A stretch of DNA of 64,000 nucleotides from Paenibacillus sp. HW567 (GTDB lineage: Bacteria > Bacillota > Bacilli > Paenibacillales > Paenibacillaceae). Within the stretch, counting starts at the first letter, position 1. Every line of letters begins with the position of its first letter. Of this stretch, positions 17,647-26,133 are shown in pieces. Made by a program: the position numbers and the translations under genes. The stretch covers positions 3,605,687-3,669,686 of the forward strand of contig NZ_KB910518.1 in the NCBI RefSeq assembly GCF_000374185.1, given 5' to 3'. The notes under the pieces were generated by a model, which was given only the letters and a program-made list of their open reading frames with translations, ran no database searches and was not told the DNA's origin.

Positions 17647-18813
17647 ATGACAGAAACAGCAATGGGGTTCCTGGGCATCATGACAGGCCGCCGCCAAGGA
17701 AATCCCCCTATCTCGGAGCCGGAGTTCTGCACACATCTTTGCCGGGCGGCCCCGCTGTATGATCTCAAGGTCCTCGTGTTTCACCCGGATGGCGTATCCA
17801 GAGACGGGCGATCCATAAGCGGCTATACCTGGAATGAGGGGCAATGGGAGCCTACGCTGGCTTCTCCTCCCGACGTTCTCTATAACCGCTGCTTGTATTC
17901 AAGTCCTCAGGACAAAAGAGCTGCGGCCACGGCCCTTGCCGCTCTTTCACGCTCCCTTCCCTGGTCACGCGGACTGCCCGATAAATGGCGTGTGTATGAA
18001 ATTTTGCGGCAGAGCCGCAAAGCTTCCGCTATGCTGCCTGAGACCAGGCTCTACAGGGGGACCCGGGAGCTCGCCGCCATGCTTGCGGAAAGAGAGCAAG
18101 GCGTTTTCCTGAAGCCCCAAGCCGGCTCGCATGGCAAACGCACCCTGCACGCTGTACGCTTGCCGCACAGTAAAGGCGGGGGAATCCGTGTTCGCGGAAG
18201 GGACGGAGCAAACGTGTTCTTTCAGCATGTGTTCGGCACGCTGGGTGAAGGGCTGGGCTGGGTCCATGATTTCATCGGCTCGCGCCGCTATATTATACAG
18301 CCTTACCTGCATCTGACCAACAGCCTTGGACAGCCGTTCGATGTGCGCGTGCTCATGCAAAAAAACGGCCGCGGGGCCTGGATGCTTACCGGCATGGCCG
18401 TGCGTCTCGGTAACCGCGGCTCGCTCACCTCGAATCTGCATGGCGGTGGAACGGCAGTGTCTCCCCTGCCCTTCCTGACAGATGAATATGGATATTACGG
18501 AAATGAGCTGCTCCAAGAACTTGCCGCAGCCGCAGCGCTGCTGCCTCCCCTGCTGGAAGAAGCCTGCGGCAGACTGGGGGAGCTCGGCCTAGATTTCGGC
18601 CTTGATGCCGGTGGCAGAATCTATCTGCTTGAAGCCAATTCCAAGCCAGGGCGCACGGTATTCCGGCTGACGGGCGACCGCCGGGCTGCTAAGCTCGCCG
18701 CCGAGAACCCGCTGCGCTATGCGCGTCATCTGCTTCTTGCGTCAGCGGCAAATCAGAGATTTGCCGGCGGACCGCTCCGTTACAAACGGGAGAATGATAT
18801 CAATGGTTCCTAA
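17647..18813 (+). CDS. YheC/YheD family ATP-grasp protein 2 (short form)
   Basis: 388 residues, lacking the N-terminal beta domain of paralogues 1 and 3 and beginning directly with the conserved GFLGIMTGRR strand. Family motifs: PPDVLYNRCLYSSPQDKRA, FLKPQAGSHGKRTLHAVR, QPFDVRVLMQKNGRGAWMLTG, LTSNLHGGGTA and LGELGLDFGLDAGGRIYLLE. The residues that bind ATP and metal are kept, so it is probably active. ATG lies 5 bases after AGGAGG and 10 bases after the previous stop, so it is in one operon. Its size fits YheC (about 365 residues). Confidence 0.88.
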   Translation: MTETAMGFLGIMTGRRQGNPPISEPEFCTHLCRAAPLYDLKVLVFHPDGVSRDGRSISGYTWNEGQWEPTLASPPDVLYNRCLYSSPQDKRAAATALAALSRSLPWSRGLPDKWRVYEILRQSRKASAMLPETRLYRGTRELAAMLAEREQGVFLKPQAGSHGKRTLHAVRLPHSKGGGIRVRGRDGANVFFQHVFGTLGEGLGWVHDFIGSRRYIIQPYLHLTNSLGQPFDVRVLMQKNGRGAWMLTGMAVRLGNRGSLTSNLHGGGTAVSPLPFLTDEYGYYGNELLQELAAAAALLPPLLEEACGRLGELGLDFGLDAGGRIYLLEANSKPGRTVFRLTGDRRAAKLAAENPLRYARHLLLASAANQRFAGGPLRYKRENDINGS

Positions 18814-18826
18814 GGAGGATTCATAA

Positions 18827-20200
18827 ATGGGTCTCACTTTTTGCAATGTGCATTTCACCAAGCAGCCCCAAAGAGTCGTCTATGTTTCGGGTGAATTGAT
18901 GAAAAGCCTGAAACTGTCCGGCAAGAAAAATATCCGCCTGCGGCTCGGCAAGGATGCGGTACCGGCAATGATCAAGCCGATCAAACGCGCCGGGAAGCAC
19001 CTGTTCCTCGCCTCGGGCGTGAAGAGTGCAATTAAAATCCCTAAATCTGGCGGCATCTTTCTCCGAAATCTGCAGAATGACGAGGTTCAGCTTGGACCGC
19101 TTGTCGGCGTGTTGTCTGACGGCCCCGCCTCCTCTTCACAGCCTTTTGGCTCCCGGACCGGCTTCATCAAGCAACTGCTGCGCGAGGGCAGCAACAAATG
19201 CTACATCTTCGCCTTCACGCCGCGTGACATAGACTGGCAGCAGGAGCAGGTGAACGGCTATTTTCTGAACGCAAGCGGCAAATTTGAGCGCAAGCAGGTC
19301 CCGCTGCCGGATGTCGTCTACAACCGGCTGCCCAGCCGCAAAGCCGAGACCTCGCCCTACATCAATCAACTGCGTGAGAGGTTCGCGCGCAAGAGAATTC
19401 CATACTTTAACTGGAGCTTTTTCAACAAATCAGATATTTACCAGTTGCTGGAGAATGACAGCTCTGCGGGCCGTTTCGTGCCTGAAACGCACAGTAACCC
19501 GAATGCAGAGAAGATGCGCGACATGCTTGACCGGCATCATTTCGTGTATTACAAACCTTCAGCCGGCAGCCTGGGACACGGAATATACCGTCTGACCTAT
19601 TTGCCCAAGAAGGGGTATTTTGCCCGTTACCGGAGGGGCGGCAGAAATGTGCTGCTGCGCTTCGCCACCTTCGACAGCCTGATGCGGATGCTGCGCAGCC
19701 GGCATGGTCAGAACCTGCAGAACTATGTGGTGCAGCAAGGCATCCGCCTCATTGAAATTGACAATTGCCCGATTGACTTCCGCTTTCATATGCACAAGAA
19801 CGGCAGCAACCAATGGGTCGTTGTCGGAATCGGTGCCAAGAAAGCCGGCCGGGGCAGTGTCACCACACATCTCAAGAATGGCGGTGCACTGCTCACCCCG
19901 CAGCAGGCCTTGGGCCGCGTCTTCGGAGCCAGGGCGGACGAAGTGCTGCAGCGGGCGAAGACTACCGCCGTAAAACTGGCGGAATCTCTGGAAATTCAGC
20001 ACCGGCATCTGCTCGGAGAAATCGGTTTTGACCTTGGCATTGACCAGGATGAGGACATCTGGATGTTCGAGGCTAACGCCAAGCCGGGACGTTCAATCTT
20101 CCGCCATCCTTCACTGCGTGCTGAAGGCAAAGCTTCCGTTGAGCACATTCTGGAGCATTGTCTGTATCTCAGTAAATTCCGCAGGAGGGATGAACTGTGA
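18827..20200 (+). CDS. YheC/YheD family ATP-grasp protein 3 (long form)
   Basis: 457 residues with the N-terminal beta domain (FTKQPQRVVYVSGELMKSL, about 1-90) and the ATP-grasp part: PDVVYNRLPSRKAETSP, YYKPSAGSLGHGIYRLTY, CPIDFRFHMHKNGSNQWVVVG, VTTHLKNGGALLTP and EIGFDLGIDQDEDIWMFEANAKP. It differs from paralogue 1 in several spots, for example HMHKNG in place of LVQKNG, which may reflect a different substrate. AAGGAGGATT precedes the ATG; the gap to gene 2 is 13 bases, and the stop overlaps the GTG of gene 4. Confidence 0.88.
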   Translation: MGLTFCNVHFTKQPQRVVYVSGELMKSLKLSGKKNIRLRLGKDAVPAMIKPIKRAGKHLFLASGVKSAIKIPKSGGIFLRNLQNDEVQLGPLVGVLSDGPASSSQPFGSRTGFIKQLLREGSNKCYIFAFTPRDIDWQQEQVNGYFLNASGKFERKQVPLPDVVYNRLPSRKAETSPYINQLRERFARKRIPYFNWSFFNKSDIYQLLENDSSAGRFVPETHSNPNAEKMRDMLDRHHFVYYKPSAGSLGHGIYRLTYLPKKGYFARYRRGGRNVLLRFATFDSLMRMLRSRHGQNLQNYVVQQGIRLIEIDNCPIDFRFHMHKNGSNQWVVVGIGAKKAGRGSVTTHLKNGGALLTPQQALGRVFGARADEVLQRAKTTAVKLAESLEIQHRHLLGEIGFDLGIDQDEDIWMFEANAKPGRSIFRHPSLRAEGKASVEHILEHCLYLSKFRRRDEL

Positions 20201-21309
20201 GCATCCGAATCCCGGACCCGGGCAAACCCGTTATCGCCATCCTGACCACCAGCGACAGACTGCGGCAATTTCGCGGCAACCGGAGAAATTTCCGCGACAT
20301 CATCCGCACCGGCAAGGACATGGGTTATCTTGTGTATGTCGTCACTGTCCGCGATCTGAAGCTGGAGGATAAAGTTGTGAGCGGTTATGTTCCTTCCGCA
20401 AGCGGCAAGCTTTGGTACAGCATTCCTATGCCGTTGCCGCAGGTCATTTACAACCGCATTCCGAATCGCGATGATGAGGAGAAGGCGCTTGTCGCCCGCA
20501 AAATTTCCGAGTGTCTGATGCATCCGGATATCCATCTGTATAATCCGCATTTTTTTAATAAATGGCATTTATTTGAGTGGCTGAAGGAATCGCGCGCAAC
20601 CTCCAAGCATGTGCCCAAAACGAGACGGCTGCGCAGTGCGAATACGCTGATTGCCATGCTGAAAAACCATGACAGCCTCTACCTCAAGCCGGAGAATGGC
20701 AAAGCCGGCAAAGGAATCATGCGGCTGAAATACCGTTCGGACACTTCTTTGCCCTACCGGCTGCAGATTCAGAGCGGCAAAAAAAATGTGACCTACAAAG
20801 CAGCCTCTATAGACCGTCTCTGGGCGCGAATCGGCAAGGAGAAAGGGGCCTCCCGCTATATAGTGCAGCAGGCCATTGGGCTCGCCACGTACCATGGGCG
20901 CCCCTTTGATCTGCGCGCGCTGCTGCAGAAGAACGGCAGAGGCGCCTGGGCGGTAACCGGTATCGGCGCAAGGCTGGCCGGAGCCCGAAGCATCACCACT
21001 CATGTACCACGCGGCGGCAGTATCGAGGAGCCTGCGAACATGCTGGAAGGAACCTTCGGGGAGGAGCGGACGGCAGCGATTCTGAAGAATGTCCCCACCA
21101 CCGCACTGCTGATTGCCCGGCAGATTGAACGGGCCTCCGAAACAATGCTCGGAGAGATGTCGATGGATCTCGGCGTGGATGAGGACGGTGGGCTGTGGTT
21201 TTTCGAGGCCAACTCCCGGCCGATGAAATTCGATGAGCCGGCAATCCGCAAGCTGTCGCTGGAACGGATCTTTCAATACAGCCAGCATCTCTCCCGCCAA
21301 AGCAAGTAG
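20197..21309 (+). CDS. YheC/YheD family ATP-grasp protein 4 (short form)
   Basis: 370 residues, short YheC-like form: PVIAILTTSDRLRQFRGN at the start, PQVIYNRIPNRDDEEKAL, YLKPENGKAGKGIMRLKY, PFDLRALLQKNGRGAWAVTG, SITTHVPRGGS and LGEMSMDLGVDEDGGLWFFEANSRP. The GTG start overlaps the stop of gene 3 (GTGA), with AGGAGG upstream, so translation is coupled. The glycine-rich ATP loop is GKAGKG in place of GSLGKG; the acidic metal ligands remain. Confidence 0.88.
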   Translation: MSIRIPDPGKPVIAILTTSDRLRQFRGNRRNFRDIIRTGKDMGYLVYVVTVRDLKLEDKVVSGYVPSASGKLWYSIPMPLPQVIYNRIPNRDDEEKALVARKISECLMHPDIHLYNPHFFNKWHLFEWLKESRATSKHVPKTRRLRSANTLIAMLKNHDSLYLKPENGKAGKGIMRLKYRSDTSLPYRLQIQSGKKNVTYKAASIDRLWARIGKEKGASRYIVQQAIGLATYHGRPFDLRALLQKNGRGAWAVTGIGARLAGARSITTHVPRGGSIEEPANMLEGTFGEERTAAILKNVPTTALLIARQIERASETMLGEMSMDLGVDEDGGLWFFEANSRPMKFDEPAIRKLSLERIFQYSQHLSRQSK

Positions 21310-21339
21310 TGACAGAAACCGTAAAGGAAGTGACACACC

Positions 21340-21861
21340 ATGCAGATATCCTCCATCTATGACAGTGACCCGGGACGGTGGAAATCGAGGCTGACCGGTC
21401 TGCTGGAGTTCTTGAGGGAATACGGGGAGCAGCGGATTACGCTTCGCGGATGCAGGGTGCTGGCCCGAGTGACGCCGGAGCAGCTCGCTTTGCCCGGCGT
21501 ATCCCTGCTGGTCGCCACCGTACGCGGCCAGAACGGACGCCAGCTCGCTGGCGTCAGCTTCGTGTCCGGCTACGGCAAGGACGCCTGTCTTGTCGCTGTC
21601 CATCCCTTATACCGGAACAGGCATACCGGGACAGCGCTGCTGACCGAGCAGCTCAAACGGCTCGGCCGCCTGGAGTGCGCCGTAGCCAGCGACAACCCCG
21701 CCAGCCTGAAGATGTGCTTCCATAGCGGGCTTGCTGCAGTGGCGCTGACAACAGGCCCAACCGGAAAACCTACCCTGCTGTTCCGTTCGCCGCTGACATC
21801 CGGCAGCCATACGGCAAATCTTCCACAAGAAGGTGAACTCCTGTGCCAGAGCCCGTCTTAG
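21340..21861 (+). CDS. GNAT-type N-acetyltransferase within the YheC/YheD array
   Basis: 173 residues. The acetyl-CoA binding region is visible: GKDACLVAVHPLYRNRHTGTALLTEQLKRLG (motif A, with R-N-R-H-T-G-T as the pyrophosphate loop), then ECAVASDNPASLKMCFHSGLAAVA (motif B). GNAT enzymes move an acetyl or other acyl group to an amine. It lies between ATP-grasp genes 4 and 5, and the GTG of gene 5 begins 18 bases before its stop, so it is a fixed part of the operon. ATG follows AAGGAAGTGA. The N-terminal 45 residues show no recognisable motif. The substrate is unknown; a shared substrate with the ATP-grasp enzymes is an inference from position. Confidence 0.8.
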   Translation: MQISSIYDSDPGRWKSRLTGLLEFLREYGEQRITLRGCRVLARVTPEQLALPGVSLLVATVRGQNGRQLAGVSFVSGYGKDACLVAVHPLYRNRHTGTALLTEQLKRLGRLECAVASDNPASLKMCFHSGLAAVALTTGPTGKPTLLFRSPLTSGSHTANLPQEGELLCQSPS

Positions 21862-22973
21862 GCATCCTCACGTTGTATTTAAATGAAGCCAGGCAGCTCG
21901 AAGAAAAAACTGTATACCGGCGGATGATTATTGAAGGCAGCCGAATGGGGCTGGATGTCTTTGTCTTCACTCCTGCCGATGTGCATACGAGCAAAGAGCA
22001 GATACATGCTCTGGTCTTCGATGTGAAAAGCGGGACCTGGTCCCGCAAATGGCGCTCATTCCCGAATATGATCTATGACCGTTGCCGGATTCAGCGCAGC
22101 CAGAGGTTCCAGCAGTTGCTGCGCTTCCGCGAGCGCTATAACCACCTGACCTTTCTCAACCGCCCGCTGCGTAATAAATGGACGATACATCAGACCTTCT
22201 CGCAGCGCAGCCGTTTCCGGCAGCATCTGCCGGAAACCCTGCTCTATCAATCCTCCGCCGATCTGCACCGGATGCTGAAGTTCAGTCCGGTCGTCTATGT
22301 CAAGCCGATTAACGGCACCGGCGGACGCGGTATCCTGCGGATTGAACGGCAGCAGAACGGCAAGAACCTCTTCGATATCCAGGGACGCCGCCAGAACCGG
22401 CAGATCATCGCCCCCCGCAAGGTGTCGCTCTCCCGTCTGGACTCCATCGTGCGCCAGTGGTGCCTTGGCGGACGTTTCCTGGTGCAGCAGGGCATCCCGC
22501 TGCGCCTGCCCAGCGGACGTTACCACGACTACCGCATGCTCGTGCAAAAGAACGGCCAGGGCGCCTGGGAGCTGACCGGCATCGCCGGCAGAGTCGGCGC
22601 CGCCCGCAGCGTGACCTCCAACCTCCACGGCGGCGGTCACGCCATCCGTGCGGAGAAGCTGCTGCGGCAGTGGCTCGGCAGTCCGGAGAAGGCCGACAAA
22701 ACGATGCGGACAGCCGAGAAGCTGGGAATAGATGCAGCCGCCTTCCTGGAAGAGAGCTTCGGCGCCCTCTGCGAGCTGGCGCTGGACCTTGCCATTAACC
22801 GCGAGGGCAAAATATACGTGCTGGAGGTCAACCCCAAGCCGGCCCGCGAGGTCTTCGCCCGCTCAGGCGACAGCGCCACCTACCGCAAGGCGCTCCAGCG
22901 CCCGCTGGAATATGCGCTGTGGGTGTATAAGAACAAGAACACGCCGAGTTCGGCTAAGGCGGTTGAGGAATAG
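21843..22973 (+). CDS. YheC/YheD family ATP-grasp protein 5 (short form)
   Basis: 376 residues, short form: PVLGILTLYLNEARQLEEKT, FPNMIYDRCRIQRSQRFQQL, VKPINGTGGRGILRIERQQNG, YHDYRMLVQKNGQGAWELTG, VTSNLHGGGHAI and LCELALDLAINREGKIYVLEVNPKP. It is more arginine-rich than its siblings and has YDR in place of YNR. GTG start with GAAGGTG 7 bases upstream, inside the end of the GNAT gene. A 52-base stretch (22524-22575), encoding the YRMLVQKNGQGAWEL part, is repeated exactly downstream at 23350-23401. A strong terminator follows the gene. Confidence 0.88.
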   Translation: MPEPVLGILTLYLNEARQLEEKTVYRRMIIEGSRMGLDVFVFTPADVHTSKEQIHALVFDVKSGTWSRKWRSFPNMIYDRCRIQRSQRFQQLLRFRERYNHLTFLNRPLRNKWTIHQTFSQRSRFRQHLPETLLYQSSADLHRMLKFSPVVYVKPINGTGGRGILRIERQQNGKNLFDIQGRRQNRQIIAPRKVSLSRLDSIVRQWCLGGRFLVQQGIPLRLPSGRYHDYRMLVQKNGQGAWELTGIAGRVGAARSVTSNLHGGGHAIRAEKLLRQWLGSPEKADKTMRTAEKLGIDAAAFLEESFGALCELALDLAINREGKIYVLEVNPKPAREVFARSGDSATYRKALQRPLEYALWVYKNKNTPSSAKAVEE

Positions 22974-22992
22974 AGGAAATGGTACTCATGAC

Positions 22993-23030
22993 AAATAACC
23001 GCCCCTGTATATGCGGAGGGGCGGTTATTT
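22993..23030 (+). terminator. Terminator of the YheC/YheD array
   Basis: A 13-bp perfect inverted repeat AAATAACCGCCCC / GGGGCGGTTATTT (22993-23005 / 23018-23030), 20 bases past the last stop codon. Confidence 0.88.
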
Positions 23031-23138
23031 AGCGATTAACTTCTTTTCTAATTTTGATCAGATAATATAAAGGCAAAATAAATTGGGAGTGTAGTTACAG
23101 AAACCAGGTGACCCGGTACTTTATCCTCTGAGTCTTTG

Positions 23139-23323
23139 TAAACGGACTGAGCCGCTCTTATTTCCAATGGAAGTCATTTTTCCGTAAGTCAACGGACTCC
23201 AGCGCCTTTATGGGCAGAAATTCACTCCAAATATACCTGCCGAAGAGACGATAAGCGCGTTACGGTCCGCTAGCTCGCTAAATGTATCTCTTTCGGGAAA
23301 ATAAAGGCTATGCGGTCCGTTAG
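23139..23323. repeat. Four copies of an ACGGAC..CGCCTTTAT motif, two per orientation
   Basis: Two plus-strand copies (AACGGACTGAGCCGCTCTTA at 23140, AACGGACTCCAGCGCCTTTA at 23190) are followed by two inverted copies (GATAAGCGCGTTACGGTCCG at 23249 and AATAAAGGCTATGCGGTCCG near 23299). Arms can pair into a large imperfect hairpin. The form is that of a dispersed intergenic repeat. Confidence 0.6.
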
Positions 23324-23349
23324 GATACGTCTGCCCAAGCGGACATTAT

Positions 23350-23401
23350 CACGACTACCGCATGCTCGTGCAAAAGAACGGCCAGGGCGCCTGGGAGCTG
23401 A
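23350..23401 (+). repeat. 52-base exact copy of part of ATP-grasp gene 5
   Basis: Bases 23350-23401 equal 22524-22575 without mismatch. Similarity continues leftwards with a few changes (CTGCCCAAGCGGACATTAT here against CTGCCCAGCGGACGTTAC in the gene) and ends abruptly on the right. It is a gene fragment with no start or continuing frame. Confidence 0.9.
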
Positions 23402-23434
23402 GCAGCAATACCTGTAGATTGAGATTCCTTCTAA

Positions 23435-26086
23435 TCAATCCCTTTTTCCCGGCCGCCGGGCAATGAGCCTTACCAGTTCCAGCAAAAGGACCGGCAGCGA
23501 AGCCGAAGAGGGATACGCGAGGTAGCGGGGCTCCCAGACCGGAGAGAACTTTTCTTTGTATTTTCTCAGGCCCAGGAATCCATACCAATGACCTCCATGC
23601 TTAAAAACTAAATGGGCAAGCTTCTCTTCCCGGATGGCGGACTGAGTCTGCCCTACGCTTGATAGCGGGGCCATACCTAAATTAAAGTACGCATACCCCT
23701 GTGCCTTCGCCCATTTTAACAGGCTGACGAATAAATGATCCATTGTTCCGTTAGGCGTAACCGGAAGATGGCGCATGAGATCCACTGACAGTGTGCTGCC
23801 GTTATCATAGCCGGGTGCCAAAGAGGCAAACGCAAGGATGTCGCCACCCGGACTAGACAATAAACTGAGTGTGGACTGCTGCAGGTAGTCCTCATCGAAC
23901 CAGCCGAGCGAGAATCCCTTTTCCTTTTTTCCATCCAGCCACTTTTGCGAAATGTCATACAGTTGTTTCATTAAATCTTCCGGATGGGGCGGCTGCACCA
24001 CCTCAAAGCGGAAGCCTTCACGGTCGAACCGGTTAGTTACACTGCGCAGAGTTGCGCCTGATTTACCGCTAAGGGTAAAGTGTTCCAAAGAAACCAAAGC
24101 CTCTTCACCCAATTTAAAGAAACGGTAGCCATTCTCATGGTAAATTGGAAGGTACTGCGGAGAAACCTGATAGAACACAACTGTTAAATCATACAGGTCT
24201 GCAAAACGCTGGCTTTCCTGAATGGCTTCACTGACCAAATTCCCTTTGCCAATGGGATCACCAAGCACGACAAATTCCCTGCGGACAATGGCATAGGGGA
24301 TCAACACCTGATCGTTGCATGCCCAAAAAAAGCTTTTATCGCCGGCAAATAATACGTGGGTCAGCAGGTTGCCTTGTTCGTGCTCAAGGAATTTGTGCAA
24401 TCTGGACAGCTCTTCAGCAGAAGCCCCTTTATTGGCTAACCGGTTGGGCCTGAGAATAAAAAAAAGTGTGATCAGCAGCCAGGCCATTACCAGACCTGCA
24501 ATCGCAGCCGCGGCATGCTGTTTCGGGTTAATGAGCCACATTAGCTTCGCATTCGAAGGCCAATGCTTTAGGATCGCAGGCGGAATCCCTGTAGCAATCA
24601 AGTCGTAGACATAGGCAGCCAGAAGCGTTACAAGTCCCCAAAGGGCTGCCTTTCCCGGGTCAAAGGGTGTAGCGACTCTGAAAAACCGGTTTCGTGATAT
24701 CCACAGCAGCAATGCCACAATGAGCAGGAAGATCGCTTCCTCGAAATCAAACGCCTTGGTGAATGTGAACAGCGCACCGGCACAGAGAAAGAAAAGAGTC
24801 AGCCGGTAGGCCCGTTTTACCCGATGCGAAATGCCCCAGGACAATGCGAGCAGCAACAGGCCAATGATTACGCTTAATTGATGGGACAGCCTCATCAGCG
24901 GAGCCGACAGCAGCTCCTCGGCAAATCGCAGCCGATTGAGCAGGCCGGGCGTAGCTGCGGAGAGTAAAAGCACGATGCCGCTTGCAAATACAAGCTTGCC
25001 CAGCGACCAGGCCCCGATCTCCCCGACAACTCCGAGCCGGGATGGAAATTGCCATATCTTTTGCCAGTTGTTCAACACGCTCTCGTAGCCCGCATTGTCT
25101 CGCCCGTCCTCTCCTTCACGGCCCCTGGCAAAATCAAATGCAGCTAGAACAAGACCGATCCACCAGGGGAACAGGTAGTACAGCAGACGGAATAGAACAA
25201 GGACGGCTGCCGTCTTGTCGGAGGGATAACCCAATTGCTGGAGACCCAGCAGAGCGGTCAAATCGAAGCCGCCGATACCGCCCGGAGCCATACTGAGCAG
25301 GCCGGTAATCGCGGAGAGTGTATAGATGCCAAGTGCCTGTGCGAGAGAAAGTCCGGGTAGAAAGCAGGAGCCGATCAGCCAGAAGGAGATTCCCGCAAAG
25401 GCCCACTCCAATAAGGAAGCAACGACAGAGGCTGCGATTGTAGCTGCATCCATCCGGGGCAGATTCCGGTTCAGCCACTTTGCGTAAAACGGCGTACGCT
25501 GCAATATCAAATATCCGGGCAAATACAAGGCGGCTGCCCATACCGCATAGATCGTCCAGGGATGAGACTGCAGGACAGGCTGCATAGGCAGTATGCCGAG
25601 AATGCCAGCCCATGAGAGCACAGAAAGGCCGGTGATTGTAATTGTGGAGAGGAAAGCGATGGATGCAGTAATGGTCTGCGCAGGAATATTCCGCTTGCGG
25701 TATAGGAAGGTCCGCAAAGCGGCTCCGGCAATCCCGGAGAAGCCGATGACACTATTGGAGGTATTAGCAATCCATGCATATCGGAAGGTCTCCCAGGCAC
25801 TGAGCGGAATTTGGAAATGACGCCGGAGAACAAAATCGTATAGACTCACCGCTGCAACCGCGATTAGCGCAAATCCAAACAGCAGGAGTACAGTCTCCGC
25901 CTTCATATGGTGAAGAATGTGAAGCGTACCGGCCCAGTCAATTCTTCGAAACTCCTTCTGCCCTTCCCAGTAGATGAACAGAATCACTGCAGCAGGAATA
26001 AGGATCTGAACCAGCTTATAACGGTAAAGAGCTGAGAATAGCCGTACAATCTGCAATCGTCGAAGAATTTCCCGGAACCGGTTCAT
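23435..26086 (-). CDS. mprF: Phosphatidylglycerol lysyltransferase/flippase MprF
   Basis: 883 residues. The N-terminal part holds about a dozen membrane helices and the flippase motifs of the family (SNSVIGFSGIAGAALRTFLYRKR; LSMAPGGIGGFDLTALLGL). The C-terminal third is the cytosolic GNAT-like transferase domain (SEAIQESQRFADLYDLTVVFYQVSPQYLP; LSVDLMRHLPVTPNGTMDHLF). MprF adds lysine (or another amino acid) from aminoacyl-tRNA to phosphatidylglycerol and moves the product to the outer leaflet, lowering negative surface charge and giving resistance to cationic peptides. Only 47 bases separate it from fetB upstream, too few for an obvious promoter, so fetA-fetB-mprF is probably one operon. The amino acid cannot be told from sequence. 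Confidence 0.93.
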   Translation of the reverse strand: MNRFREILRRLQIVRLFSALYRYKLVQILIPAAVILFIYWEGQKEFRRIDWAGTLHILHHMKAETVLLLFGFALIAVAAVSLYDFVLRRHFQIPLSAWETFRYAWIANTSNSVIGFSGIAGAALRTFLYRKRNIPAQTITASIAFLSTITITGLSVLSWAGILGILPMQPVLQSHPWTIYAVWAAALYLPGYLILQRTPFYAKWLNRNLPRMDAATIAASVVASLLEWAFAGISFWLIGSCFLPGLSLAQALGIYTLSAITGLLSMAPGGIGGFDLTALLGLQQLGYPSDKTAAVLVLFRLLYYLFPWWIGLVLAAFDFARGREGEDGRDNAGYESVLNNWQKIWQFPSRLGVVGEIGAWSLGKLVFASGIVLLLSAATPGLLNRLRFAEELLSAPLMRLSHQLSVIIGLLLLALSWGISHRVKRAYRLTLFFLCAGALFTFTKAFDFEEAIFLLIVALLLWISRNRFFRVATPFDPGKAALWGLVTLLAAYVYDLIATGIPPAILKHWPSNAKLMWLINPKQHAAAAIAGLVMAWLLITLFFILRPNRLANKGASAEELSRLHKFLEHEQGNLLTHVLFAGDKSFFWACNDQVLIPYAIVRREFVVLGDPIGKGNLVSEAIQESQRFADLYDLTVVFYQVSPQYLPIYHENGYRFFKLGEEALVSLEHFTLSGKSGATLRSVTNRFDREGFRFEVVQPPHPEDLMKQLYDISQKWLDGKKEKGFSLGWFDEDYLQQSTLSLLSSPGGDILAFASLAPGYDNGSTLSVDLMRHLPVTPNGTMDHLFVSLLKWAKAQGYAYFNLGMAPLSSVGQTQSAIREEKLAHLVFKHGGHWYGFLGLRKYKEKFSPVWEPRYLAYPSSASLPVLLLELVRLIARRPGKRD

Positions 26087-26133
26087 AGGCGCGCCTCGCT
26101 TTCACCACCTATGCTTCCCTATTTGCATAGTGC

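Larger units (their letters stand above)
23031..23434. other. Non-coding intergenic region rich in repeats
   Basis: About 400 bases with no credible gene between two convergent transcription units. It contains four copies of a short motif (23139-23323) and a 52-base copy of ATP-grasp gene 5 (23350-23401), described separately. Confidence 0.7.

Noticed and set aside
20569-21603. 344-codon open frame opposite ATP-grasp gene 4 and the GNAT gene
   Set aside because: Spans two real genes on the other strand and shows no homology pattern.
23350-23401. A sixth, separate YheC/YheD gene
   Set aside because: Only 52 bases match exactly and no start, frame or flanking motif continues; it is a fragment copy.
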